DNA of 64,000 nucleotides, taken from assembly GCF_035989265.1 (NCBI RefSeq), contig NZ_JAYKZX010000003.1, positions 186,001-250,000 on the forward strand, in the 5' to 3' direction. Both the position numbers and the translations under genes were made by a program. The DNA is from Sphingobium sp. HWE2-09. Lineage in GTDB: Bacteria; Pseudomonadota; Alphaproteobacteria; Sphingomonadales; Sphingomonadaceae. Below the pieces are notes generated by a model. It was not told the origin of the DNA. It worked only from the letters and a program-made list of their open reading frames with translations, and ran no database searches. Below are positions 45,004-53,060 of the stretch, one piece after another (position 1 is the stretch's first letter; each line of letters starts with the position of its first letter).

Positions 45004-45900
45004 ATGTTGTCATCGCGCCATATCGGCCGCCTCTCGCTCGTATCGCTGGCCGTGCTGGCGGCCTGTTCGACCCCGCCGCCATCACCGCCGCCTGCGCCGC
45101 CCCCGGTCGTGGTGCCGACCATCAAGCCGATGCCGCCGTCCAACGCGGCCCAGGGCATGAGCATTCCGGAAAAGGATGCGGACGGCAAATATCTGACCGC
45201 CAATCGCGGCGTCACGTCCAACACGGCGCTGTGGCACATCCGTATGGCGCTGAACGTCGCGGCGCTCAATTGCGACAAATATGGGCCAGTGGCGCGCAAC
45301 CAGTATAACCAAATATTGTCGCTGCATAAGGTGATGCTGAACAGCGCCAATGCCGCGGTCGATCGCAATTACAGCGTCGCTTATGGCAGTTCGGGCATGG
45401 CGTCGCGCGAACGGTTGAACACCGTCGTCTATAATTTCTTCGCTCTGCCGCCGGTGATCAAGGATTTCTGCCCCGTCGCTGTGACAGTGGGGCAGAAGAT
45501 CATCGCGATGCCATCGGATCAGTTGCTGGTGGCGGCGCCCGCCCTGCTGGCCGAGCTGGAAAAGCCGTTCCAGGAATTTTACGCGGCCTATGCCGATTAT
45601 CTGCGGCGGCTGGCCGAATGGCAGTCGCGGTTCGGCGCGACGGTGACGGTGGTCGTATCGCCCACGCCGCTGCCGCCGCCGCCGATCCCACCGGGCGAAG
45701 CGCCGCCCAAGGGATGGTCGCCCAGTTACAAGAGTACGCTAGAGGCCAGTCCGCCACCTGCCACGGGCATGACGCCGTCCACTCCTGTCGCGGGCGCGCC
45801 GGGCGCTACCCTGTCCGGGCCGCCTGCGCCGACCCGGACCTTGCCGGACAATAGCGAACCCAAGCTGGTCGTGCAGCCTTTGCCCACGACGCAGGAATAA
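45004..45900 (+). CDS. predicted lipoprotein of unknown function
   Basis: A 298-residue protein with a lipoprotein signal: LSLVSLAVLAAC gives a lipobox with the acylated Cys, followed by a proline-rich linker (STPPPSPPPAPPP). A helical middle (residues ~75-200) contains no family I recognise, and the C-terminal ~70 residues are rich in Pro/Thr/Ala. The AATTTG spacing from a GGAGA site supports ATG 45004. It stands convergent to the HxlR gene. Confidence 0.7.
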   Translation: MLSSRHIGRLSLVSLAVLAACSTPPPSPPPAPPPVVVPTIKPMPPSNAAQGMSIPEKDADGKYLTANRGVTSNTALWHIRMALNVAALNCDKYGPVARNQYNQILSLHKVMLNSANAAVDRNYSVAYGSSGMASRERLNTVVYNFFALPPVIKDFCPVAVTVGQKIIAMPSDQLLVAAPALLAELEKPFQEFYAAYADYLRRLAEWQSRFGATVTVVVSPTPLPPPPIPPGEAPPKGWSPSYKSTLEASPPPATGMTPSTPVAGAPGATLSGPPAPTRTLPDNSEPKLVVQPLPTTQE

Positions 45901-45903
45901 GCG

Positions 45904-46338
45904 TCAGTCGCGCGCGTCGAATTGGGCGCGCGCGGCTTCGACGGTGTCGAGGTGGCGCGCCGCCCAGACCCATACGCCGCAAAAGGCGGCGCTAAGACTG
46001 TTGCCGAGCGGGGTCAGCGCATAATCGACATGCGGTGGTACGACGGGATGAACGGTGCGGGTGAGCAGGCCGTCGCGCTCCATCTGGCGCAACGTCTGGG
46101 TCAGCATCTTCTGGCTAATCCCCTCCACCTCCCGGCCGATCTGGGTGAAACGCAGCGTCCCCTTTTCTTCCAGCGCCTCCAGCACCAGCAGCGTCCATTT
46201 GTCGGCGATCCGGCCGATCAACTCATTGACCAGCCTTTCGACCCGCGGATCGACGTCGGCCGACTCATCATTCGCCAGATAGCGTTCCGCCTGGGCGATA
46301 TCATCGGCGGCAAAGCGGTTCTGCAACGATTTTTCCAT
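45904..46338 (-). CDS. HxlR family transcriptional regulator
   Basis: A 144-residue winged helix-turn-helix protein of the HxlR family: IADKWTLLVLEALEEKGTLR, then EGISQKMLTQTLRQMERDGL (recognition helix) and PPHVDYALTPLGNSL. It is divergent from the SDR gene, with a perfect palindrome between their starts, so it probably regulates both. It lacks the usual redox cysteine at the extreme N terminus. Confidence 0.88.
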   Translation of the reverse strand: MEKSLQNRFAADDIAQAERYLANDESADVDPRVERLVNELIGRIADKWTLLVLEALEEKGTLRFTQIGREVEGISQKMLTQTLRQMERDGLLTRTVHPVVPPHVDYALTPLGNSLSAAFCGVWVWAARHLDTVEAARAQFDARD

Positions 46339-46359
46339 TTCTAACCTTTGGGTGACTAC

Positions 46360-46375
46360 GGCACTTTGCAGTGCC
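46360..46375. promoter_or_regulatory. probable HxlR operator palindrome
   Basis: GGCACTTTGCAGTGCC, a perfect 6-bp inverted repeat with a 4-base centre, flanked by TAC on both sides. It lies between the divergent starts of the HxlR gene (46338) and the SDR gene (46439). Confidence 0.65.
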
Positions 46376-46438
46376 TACTTTCTAAAAGAGAGCGTAGCGT
46401 TAAATTGAGGAGGAAGCCAATTCAAAGGAGCCGATCCC

Positions 46439-47179
46439 ATGCGCAATTCAGGTAACACCATCCTCATCACCGGCGGCGGTTCAGGCATTGGCGCGGCGTG
46501 GGCGCACGCGCTGTATGAGGCGGGCAATCAGGTGATCATCGCGGGACGGCGGCAGGACGCGCTGGACGCGGTCGTTGCTGCGCATCCCGGCATGGCGGCG
46601 ATGACGCTGGACATGGAAGACCCCGAGGCGATCGTGGCCTTCGCAAACAAGCTGATCGCAGACTTCCCGGCATTGAACGCGGTGCTGCTGAACGCGGGCA
46701 TCATGGTGGCGGAAGAGAAGATCGACCTGGCCATAGCGGAGGCGACGATCGCCACCAATTTGCTGGGGCCAATCCGCCTGGCCCACGCCTTGTTGCCGCA
46801 TCTGGAGGCGCAGCCGGCAGCGACGATCCTGACCGTATCGTCGGGGCTGGCCTTCGTGCCGCTGGCGGCGACGCCAACCTATAGCGCGACCAAGGCGGCG
46901 ATCCATGGCTGGTCGCTGGCAATGCGCGAGCAATTGAAGGGCGGCAGTGTCGAGGTGGTGGAAATCGTGCCGCCCGGCGTGCAGACCGACCTGATGCCAG
47001 GCCACGCGCAGAATAACGATATGATGAAGCTGGCGGACTTCATCGCCGAAACGATGGCGTTGCTACAGCAGGAGCCGACGCCGCCCGAAATCCATGTCGA
47101 GCGGGTGAAGTTTCTGAGCGAGGCGACACAGCGCGGCGACTTCGCGCAGGTGTTCGCGATGCTGAACGGCGCGCATTAA
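46439..47179 (+). CDS. short-chain dehydrogenase (DltE-like SDR)
   Basis: A 246-residue oxidoreductase. The cofactor site TGGGSGIGAAWAHALYEAGN, then LLNAGIM, Ser in TVSSGLAFVPLA and the YSATKAA motif (catalytic Tyr, Lys) are complete. Family DltE-like; substrate unknown. An AAAGGAG site precedes the ATG. It is divergent from the first HxlR gene and ends near the tail of the second. Confidence 0.9.
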   Translation: MRNSGNTILITGGGSGIGAAWAHALYEAGNQVIIAGRRQDALDAVVAAHPGMAAMTLDMEDPEAIVAFANKLIADFPALNAVLLNAGIMVAEEKIDLAIAEATIATNLLGPIRLAHALLPHLEAQPAATILTVSSGLAFVPLAATPTYSATKAAIHGWSLAMREQLKGGSVEVVEIVPPGVQTDLMPGHAQNNDMMKLADFIAETMALLQQEPTPPEIHVERVKFLSEATQRGDFAQVFAMLNGAH

Positions 47180-47193
47180 GGCGCGCCTGGGCG

Positions 47194-47870
47194 CTAAGCA
47201 CTGACCATGTTCGGTGCCTTGGGCGGGAGGGGAAGAGAGCCGCAAAGCGTTCGGCCAGCGCCTCATCCCCCTCCACCGTCAGCGCGCCCGCCATGTCGGC
47301 ATAGCGCGCGCCGCCATAGACGACCGCGACCAGCGCATTCTGGTCGCCGCTGATGATCGCGTCCGCACCTGCGGCGTCGCCCCGGTCGATCAGGAAATCG
47401 CCGTCCTTCAACGTGGCGCGAAACTCTTCCTCGCCGAAGCGGAAGCCGATAGTGGCGTTAAGGTCGCCGATGCGGCTGCGGTCGATCATCGTGCGCAGCG
47501 ACAGCACCACCGATACTTGGCTCATCGGCTTGCCCGGCTCCATCGTCGGGGACCGGGCGGCCCAGCGGCCCAGCACCTGAAACACTATCTCCGATTCGCG
47601 GCCCCAGTCGGTCAGTTCGTAAATCTGGCTGGCGGCGGGCGGGGGCAGGCGGCGGCGGATGAGGATGCTGGCCGCTTCCAACTCCTCCAGCCTTTGCGTC
47701 AGCACATTGGCGCTGATGCCCGGGAGGCCGGTGCGTAGATCGGTGAAGCGCTTTGGCCCCAGCATCAGTTCGCGGATGACCGGCATCGCCCAGCGATCGC
47801 CGATAATGTCGAGCGCATGGGCGACGGCGCATCCGTCCTGATAAGCGCGTTTTCTGGTTATCTGACTCAT
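47194..47870 (-). CDS. HxlR-type regulator with C-terminal SCP2-like domain; probable one-base frameshift at its end
   Basis: Residues 1-100 form an HxlR winged helix (DIIGDRWAMPVIRELMLGPK, then PGISANVLTQRLEELEAAS), and residues ~120-220 form an SCP2-sterol-like domain (FRATLKDGDFLIDRGDAAG). As read, the frame runs on to 47040 over the end of the SDR gene with a tail of ~55 unlikely residues (RRSASRTPARSRRAV...). Adding one base at the GGGG run 47229-47232 ends it at TAG 47194-47196 as AALFPLPPKAPNMVSA, a natural family end. Divergent from the VOC cassette. Confidence 0.8.
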
Positions 47871-47886
47871 TAGTTATCTTTTCTAA

Positions 47887-47903
47887 CTTATATGTTGCAT
47901 AAG
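47887..47903. promoter_or_regulatory. possible operator between HxlR gene and VOC cassette
   Basis: CTTAT-ATGTTGC-ATAAG is a short inverted repeat in the 112-base divergent gap, in AT-rich DNA where the two promoters must overlap. Confidence 0.4.
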
Positions 47904-47982
47904 GTAATCATGAGGCGCACAAAGTTCAAGTGTCGAGTCGGCCCGTCGAGACGATGGCCGACCCACTTGCAGGAGATGCGCG

Positions 47983-48429
47983 ATGTCCAACCCAGCCTTT
48001 GCCAAGATGATCTTCGTCAATCTGCCGGTTCGTGACCTGCCCGCCTCCATCGCTTTTTATGAAGCGGTGGGTGCGGTGCGGAACGATGATTTCGCGGATG
48101 ACAGTTCGCAGATGATCAGCTTTTCCGATACGATCCATGCCATGCTGCTGACGCACGAGCGGTTTTCCGGCTTTACCAGCCGACCGATTTCGAATGCGCA
48201 GGACAGCGTCCAGATGGGACTGGCATTGTCGGAAATCAGCCGGGAAGCGGTGGACGATGTCGTTGACCGGGCGTTGGCGGCGGGCGGGACGGAGCCTAAT
48301 CCGCCGCAGGATCATGGCTTTATGTACGGCCGGGGCTTTGCCGACCTGGACGGGCATATGTGGGACAGTTTCTGGATGGATACGCAAGCGGCGGTTGCAG
48401 CCAATAAGGGCGAACATACCGCAGCCTGA
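47983..48429 (+). CDS. VOC family (glyoxalase-like) protein
   Basis: A 148-residue protein of the vicinal-oxygen-chelate fold: MIFVNLPVRDLPASIAFYEA opens the first beta-alpha-beta module, and FADLDGHMWDSFWM with the metal ligands closes the second. This pattern is seen in bleomycin-resistance-like and lactoylglutathione-lyase-related proteins. Substrate unknown. It leads a five-gene cassette on the plus strand, with a GGAGAT site before the ATG. Confidence 0.85.
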   Translation: MSNPAFAKMIFVNLPVRDLPASIAFYEAVGAVRNDDFADDSSQMISFSDTIHAMLLTHERFSGFTSRPISNAQDSVQMGLALSEISREAVDDVVDRALAAGGTEPNPPQDHGFMYGRGFADLDGHMWDSFWMDTQAAVAANKGEHTAA

Positions 48430-48453
48430 ACGATCACAAGAAGGAGAGACACG

Positions 48454-48816
48454 ATGGCCTATATGGACGGTTTCGTAATCCCGGTGCCCAAGGGCAATAA
48501 GGACCGCTACAAGGAGGTGGCCGCTTATGCCGCGCCGATCTTCATGGAATATGGCGCGACGCGCGTCGTGGAGTGTTGGGGCAGCGACATCAAAGTCGGC
48601 AAGACCAATGATTTCCGCACCGCCGTGATCGCGGAAGAGGAGGAAGAAGTCGTCTTCTCCTGGATCGAATGGCCCGACAAGGCGACGCGTGACGCTGGCG
48701 CGGAAAAAGTCATGAAGGATGAACGCATGCAGCCCAAGGAGGGCGAGCCGATGCCCTTTTCGGGCGCGCGGATGATCTATGGCGGGTTCGAGGTTTTGCT
48801 GGACGTGAAAGCGTAG
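48454..48816 (+). CDS. DUF1428 family protein
   Basis: A 120-residue protein beginning MAYMDGFVIPVPKGNKDRY, the family start, with AYAAPIFMEYGATRVVECWG and FSWIEWPDKATRDAG. The family is a small dimeric ferredoxin-like fold without a known function. AAGGAGAG precedes the ATG, and it lies 24 bases after the VOC gene. Confidence 0.9.
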   Translation: MAYMDGFVIPVPKGNKDRYKEVAAYAAPIFMEYGATRVVECWGSDIKVGKTNDFRTAVIAEEEEEVVFSWIEWPDKATRDAGAEKVMKDERMQPKEGEPMPFSGARMIYGGFEVLLDVKA

Positions 48817-48854
48817 GCAGAACGGATTGCAATTATTTTTTCAGGAGAGAAACC

Positions 48855-49655
48855 ATGATCGATCTGACCGGTAAATTCTTCTGGTACGAATTGATGACCA
48901 GCGACCCGCAGGCGGCGCTCGCTTTTTATGGCGATGTGCTGGGCTGGACGGCGCAGGCCTTTGGCGGCGAGCGGACCGACGATCCCTATATGGTGGTGTC
49001 GGGCAGCGCGGGCGCGGTGGGCGGGGTCATGGCGATCCCGGCCGAGGCCAAGGATTGCGGCATGACGCCCTGGTGGGGCGGTTATGTCGGGTCGGCGGAT
49101 GTCGATGCGGACGCCCAAAGGCTTAGCGCGGCGGGCGGCAAGGTGATGCGCCCGGCCGAAGACATCCCCGGCGTGGGGCGGTTCGCAGTCATGGCCGATC
49201 CGGGCGGTGCGATCTTCATGCTGCTCAAAGGCTCCAGCCCCGAAGGGATGGAGGCCGCGCCGCCGATGGCGCCGGGCCATGTCGGCTGGCACGAACTTTA
49301 TGCCGGGAATTTCGACCAGGATTTGGCCTTCTACACTGGCCAGTTCGGTTGGACCCAGGGGGACGCCATGGATATGGGTGATATGGGTCGCTATCAGCTG
49401 GTGTCGCAAAGCGGCGGCAGCGATTTTGCGGACATGACCGGCGGCATCATGCCGGTGCCGTCGATGATGCCACGGGCGGCCTGGCTCTTCTACTTCACTG
49501 TCCGCGACATCGACGCTGCGGTGGAGAAGGTGACGGCGGGCGGCGGACAGGTGCTGAACGGACCTATGGAAGTGCCGGGTGGCGGCTGGATCATCCAGGC
49601 GACCGATCCGCAGGGCGCGATGTTCGCGCTGGTCGGCAGCAAGGGAGAGGCGTGA
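48855..49655 (+). CDS. tandem VOC family protein (two glyoxalase domains)
   Basis: A 266-residue protein with two glyoxalase-like modules: residues 5-125 (KFFWYELMTSDPQAALAFYG) and 130-260 (GWHELYAGNFDQDLAFYTGQ, ending GGGWIIQATDPQGAMFALVG). Such proteins in actinobacteria and alphaproteobacteria are called hydroxylase- or lyase-like; the substrate is unknown. The stop overlaps the next start (ATGA-type), suggesting coupling. Confidence 0.85.
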   Translation: MIDLTGKFFWYELMTSDPQAALAFYGDVLGWTAQAFGGERTDDPYMVVSGSAGAVGGVMAIPAEAKDCGMTPWWGGYVGSADVDADAQRLSAAGGKVMRPAEDIPGVGRFAVMADPGGAIFMLLKGSSPEGMEAAPPMAPGHVGWHELYAGNFDQDLAFYTGQFGWTQGDAMDMGDMGRYQLVSQSGGSDFADMTGGIMPVPSMMPRAAWLFYFTVRDIDAAVEKVTAGGGQVLNGPMEVPGGGWIIQATDPQGAMFALVGSKGEA

Positions 49656-50140
49656 TGGGCAAGATCTCCCCCTGCCTTTGGTTCGACGGCCAGGCCGAGG
49701 AGGCGGCGCGTTTCTATGTGTCGGTCTTCGGCGGGTCGGTGGATCATGTGAGCCATTATCCAGACGACGTGCCAACCCCGGGGGCGGGCGGCGGCGTGCT
49801 GCTGGTCGAGTTCACCCTGTTCGGGCAAAGCTATCAGGCGCTCAACGGCGGGCCGAACTTTCCCTTTACCGAAGCGGTGTCGCTGTCGGTCGGGTGCGCG
49901 GACCAGGCGGAGCTGGATCGCTACTATGATGCGCTGACCACCGATGGCGGATCGCCCGGGCCGTGCGGATGGGTGAAGGACAAATATGGCCTGTCCTGGC
50001 AATTGGTGACGCAGGGGATCATGGCCAATTACCATAGCGGCGATAAAGCCGGGATCGCCCGCATGATGCAGGTCATGATGACGATGCAGAAACTGGACAC
50101 CGCCGCGATGCAGGCGGCCTTTGACGGAGAGACGGCATGA
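49652..50140 (+). CDS. PhnB-like VOC protein
   Basis: A 162-residue PhnB-like protein: ISPCLWFDGQAEEAARFYVS, NGGPNFPFTEAVSLSV, then YGLSWQLV. This family was once called 3-demethylubiquinone-9 methyltransferase but that function is unproven. It overlaps the previous and next genes by four bases each. Confidence 0.88.
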   Translation: MMGKISPCLWFDGQAEEAARFYVSVFGGSVDHVSHYPDDVPTPGAGGGVLLVEFTLFGQSYQALNGGPNFPFTEAVSLSVGCADQAELDRYYDALTTDGGSPGPCGWVKDKYGLSWQLVTQGIMANYHSGDKAGIARMMQVMMTMQKLDTAAMQAAFDGETA

Positions 50141-50604
50141 GCGGCGCGGATAACGAACTATCAGTCACCTGCCTGGTCGAAGCGCCGCGCGCGATCTGCT
50201 GGAAAGTGTGGGTGGACCTGAAGGATGAATGGTTTTGCCCCAAGCCCTGGCGCGCGCAGGTGATCGCGCAGGATCTGCGCCCCGGCGGACGCAGCGCGGT
50301 GCAGATGTTCGGCCCCGAAGGTGAGGACACCGGCCCGATGGAGGGCGTGTTTCTGGAGGTCGTTCCCAATGCGCTGGCGGTGACGACGGACGCCTATGCC
50401 GCAGGATGGGTGCCGCAGACGCCGTTCATCACCACAATCTGGCAGTTCGAGGATGAGGGCGACGGCACCCGCGTCACCGCGACGGCCCGCCATTGGGATG
50501 CCGAGGCGAAGGCGCGGCATGAGGCGATGGGCTTTCATCCCGGCTGGGACATGATGCTGGCGCAATTCAAGGCGTTGAGCGAGAGGTCGGCGGCGAGCGC
50601 CTAA
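50137..50604 (+). CDS. SRPBCC/AHSA1-like protein
   Basis: A 155-residue START/SRPBCC-fold protein: LVEAPRAICWKVWVDLKDEW, LRPGGRSAVQMFGPEG and WDMMLAQFKALSERS at the C terminus. AHSA1-like proteins commonly occur with VOC and HxlR/ArsR genes. It starts inside the end of the PhnB-like gene (ATGA) and closes the cassette; the convergent apbE gene is next. Confidence 0.88.
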   Translation: MSGADNELSVTCLVEAPRAICWKVWVDLKDEWFCPKPWRAQVIAQDLRPGGRSAVQMFGPEGEDTGPMEGVFLEVVPNALAVTTDAYAAGWVPQTPFITTIWQFEDEGDGTRVTATARHWDAEAKARHEAMGFHPGWDMMLAQFKALSERSAASA

Positions 50605-50630
50605 AACAAAGTGCGCGCCATCGCCTGGTC

Positions 50631-51497
50631 CTAGTCCAGCATCGCCGCGAGTTTGGGCGTCATATATTCCTGCGCGCCGCTGTCGGTGCGCAGGACCAGG
50701 CGGGCGGCAAGGTCGTGGCGGGTGGCGAGCGCCATGCCCTTGTCCGGTCCCATGACGGTGATCGCGGTGGCCCAGGCGTCGGCCAGCATCGCCTGATCAT
50801 GCAGTATGGTGACGGACGCGACGCCCGGCGCGATCGGCGTGCCGGTGGCCGGGTCGATGCTGTGCGACAGGCGCGCGCCATCCTCTATCCGGTAGCGGCG
50901 ATAGTCGCCCGATGTCGCGACGGCGAGGCCGCAGAGGGCGATGCGTAGCGTCGGGATGGCAAGGCCGGGCGGCGCTTCGACATCGACCCACCAGGGCTGG
51001 ATGTCCGGCTTGATCCCGTCGCCGCGCAGTTCGCCGCCAATCTCTATCAGGAAGTTCGTGACGCCCATGGCGCGCAAGGCCGCCGCCACGGCATCGACCG
51101 CGAACCCCTTGGCGATGCCGGAAAAGTCGAGCGCGACATCGGCGAGGCGACGAGCGTGGTCGCCGTCCAGTTCTATGCGTGTCCAGGGCGCGGCTATTTT
51201 GAGGGCGCGCGCGGACGTGGTCGCCGGGCCGAAGCCCCACTGATCGACCAGCCTGCCGATCGCGGGATCGAAGGCACCCTGGGACAGCCGGGCCATATCC
51301 AGCCCGGCGCGCAGGACGGCCAGCATATCGGCTGGCAGCGGCATCCATGCGTCGATCGGCAGGGCGTTGAAGCGGCTGATGGTGGAATCCGGCTCCCAAT
51401 TGCTCATCTGCTCGATGACGCGCGCCAGCACCGCTTCGATCGCCGCCGCGCAGTCTGCGGGCGGATCGACGATCTGCGCCGACCAACTGGTCCCCAT
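50631..51497 (-). CDS. apbE: FAD:protein FMN transferase
   Basis: A 288-residue ApbE that moves FMN from FAD to a Thr/Ser of periplasmic proteins. It has MGTSWSAQIV at the start, DFSGIAKGFAVDAVAAALRA, LIEIGGELRGDG and the SHSIDPATG motif. No signal peptide is visible from ATG 51497. The frame is open back to CTG 51611, which overlaps the upstream stop as CTGA and adds residues such as RIAIAPGLSP that resemble the family start, so the true start may be there. It is the last gene of a four-gene operon with a DUF2271 protein that carries a flavinylation motif. Confidence 0.88.
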   Translation of the reverse strand: MGTSWSAQIVDPPADCAAAIEAVLARVIEQMSNWEPDSTISRFNALPIDAWMPLPADMLAVLRAGLDMARLSQGAFDPAIGRLVDQWGFGPATTSARALKIAAPWTRIELDGDHARRLADVALDFSGIAKGFAVDAVAAALRAMGVTNFLIEIGGELRGDGIKPDIQPWWVDVEAPPGLAIPTLRIALCGLAVATSGDYRRYRIEDGARLSHSIDPATGTPIAPGVASVTILHDQAMLADAWATAITVMGPDKGMALATRHDLAARLVLRTDSGAQEYMTPKLAAMLD

Positions 51498-51607
51498 GGT
51501 GGGGCCGCCAAATGCGACGATAGCGCCCCTGCGCTGTCGCCCGACGAACGGGTCGGGCGACAGGCCGGGCGCTATCGCGATGCGGATGCCGTGGTGGTCA
51601 GCCTGGA

Positions 51608-52501
51608 TCAGGGCGCGAGCACTTCCAGCGTGGTGATATAGGCAGCGCGGCGCTGCGGCGGGCCGGATGGGGCGGGGCGGGGCGCTGGCGGCGCGCCTGC
51701 GCCACCTTGCGCGCCCGGACCGCCAGCACCGCCTTCACCACCGGGGCCGCCTTCGCGTCCACCGCCGATGCTGGCGTTCAGCCAATACATGCCCGGCTGC
51801 GGCCAGGTGATCGCGACCTTGCCATCCTTGTCGGCGACAAGGTCCATCTGGCCCAGCGCGTCGCGGTAGCGGATACCGCCGGGGATGACCGTGACCTTGA
51901 GACCGGACGCAGGCTTTCCGTCGAGCAGGAACTGGAAGGTCGCCGCTTCGCCCGATACCAGGTCATTGGGGTGGGTGACGGGGACAAGTTCGATGCCGCT
52001 GCCGGTCGGCTTGAAGAGGGTGGTGGTCGGCGCCCCCAGCGTCACGAAAATCTCGTTGCGGTTCGACATTTCGGCGGTCTGGACATTGGTCGCGCCAGCC
52101 GGGATGACGCTCGCCAGCTTGTCCTTCGTCGTGCCGCGCGGCAGCCGTTCCTGCTTGCCGTTCAGCGTGTAGCTGCCCATCACGCCGGTCGAAACGCTGG
52201 CGATGCGATAGGTGCCGGGCTTGGTCAGATGGACGTCGAAGGTCGAGCGATACCGGCCCTTGGCGGCATTTTCGATCTTGCCAACCGCACCATCAGGCTC
52301 GGTCACAGCGATATTGTCCGTGCCCATCGGGAAATGTTCGAAATAGAAGACGTCGTTGGAAATGGCGGCGTCGACCGTAACCCAGCTGTCGGTGCCAGAC
52401 AGGGTGGTGGAGGACGGCAACATCCATTGGCGATGAGCCTGCGCGGTGGCGGGCAGCATCAGGGCGGCGATCGCGCCCGCGATCAGAAATCGGGTCTTCA
52501 T
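51608..52501 (-). CDS. DUF4198 periplasmic protein
   Basis: A 297-residue exported protein. The signal peptide is MKTRFLIAGAIAALMLPATA with cleavage near AQA-HRQW. The DUF4198 body (residues 25-250) is a beta-rich domain (HRQWMLPSSTTLSGTDSWVT) seen in the company of nickel, cobalt or iron uptake genes. A Gly-rich stretch (about residues 255-275) precedes the end. Start 52501 is chosen because the longer frame lacks a signal. It lies between apbE and the DUF2271 gene. Confidence 0.85.
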   Translation of the reverse strand: MKTRFLIAGAIAALMLPATAQAHRQWMLPSSTTLSGTDSWVTVDAAISNDVFYFEHFPMGTDNIAVTEPDGAVGKIENAAKGRYRSTFDVHLTKPGTYRIASVSTGVMGSYTLNGKQERLPRGTTKDKLASVIPAGATNVQTAEMSNRNEIFVTLGAPTTTLFKPTGSGIELVPVTHPNDLVSGEAATFQFLLDGKPASGLKVTVIPGGIRYRDALGQMDLVADKDGKVAITWPQPGMYWLNASIGGGREGGPGGEGGAGGPGAQGGAGAPPAPRPAPSGPPQRRAAYITTLEVLAP

Positions 52502-52515
52502 GGTCTTTTCCCCTG

Positions 52516-53049
52516 TTACTTGCCAAATGTGAGGGCGACGGCGCCCAATTCGCTGCTGCCCTGGGCCTTGACGGTGGCGCCCGGCTTTGGCGGCCAAGCG
52601 AAGGGCAAGCGGACGACTTCGCGGCCACCCACTTCGCGCGCAGCCTCCACGATCAGCGTGTAGTTGCCGGGGCTAAGCGCGCCCAGCGGCCCCTTGCCCG
52701 CGGTAAAGGCGATCTTCTGGTCGCCCGGCGCGCGGGTCGCACCGGTGACGCCATCGACCGGGAAGGTCAGGGTGCGACCGGACGCTCGCCACCATTGGCG
52801 CACATCGCGCAGCCATTTGGTGCCTTCGCCCTTCGCCTTGTCGAAATCATACCAGACCGACAGGGTGCGGGGCGCGGCCCCCTCCTTTTCCACCCAGATG
52901 GCGACATAGGGCCGATGATATTCGGCGACCGTCAGCCGCGGGATCGCGACGTTCAGGTTCAGCGTCTGCGCGGCGGCGGGCGTGGTCGCCGATCCGGCCG
53001 CGCCGATCGCGACGGCGCCGGTCAAGGCCAGGCGATGGCTGATCTGCAT
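52516..53049 (-). CDS. DUF2271 periplasmic protein with flavinylation motif
   Basis: A 177-residue protein with a signal peptide (ALTGAVAIGAAGSATTPAAA). The DUF2271 body contains PYVAIWVEKEGAAPRTLSVW and the sequence VDGVTGATRAPG at residues 98-109. DGVTGAT (99-105) fits the D-x-x-T-G-A-T/S motif that ApbE modifies with FMN in NqrC/RnfG proteins, so Thr105 is the likely FMN site (inference). It sits between the DUF4198 and PepSY genes. The start MQISHRL (53049) is chosen because it gives a signal peptide. Confidence 0.85.
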   Translation of the reverse strand: MQISHRLALTGAVAIGAAGSATTPAAAQTLNLNVAIPRLTVAEYHRPYVAIWVEKEGAAPRTLSVWYDFDKAKGEGTKWLRDVRQWWRASGRTLTFPVDGVTGATRAPGDQKIAFTAGKGPLGALSPGNYTLIVEAAREVGGREVVRLPFAWPPKPGATVKAQGSSELGAVALTFGK

Positions 53050-53060
53050 GATGGTCCCCT

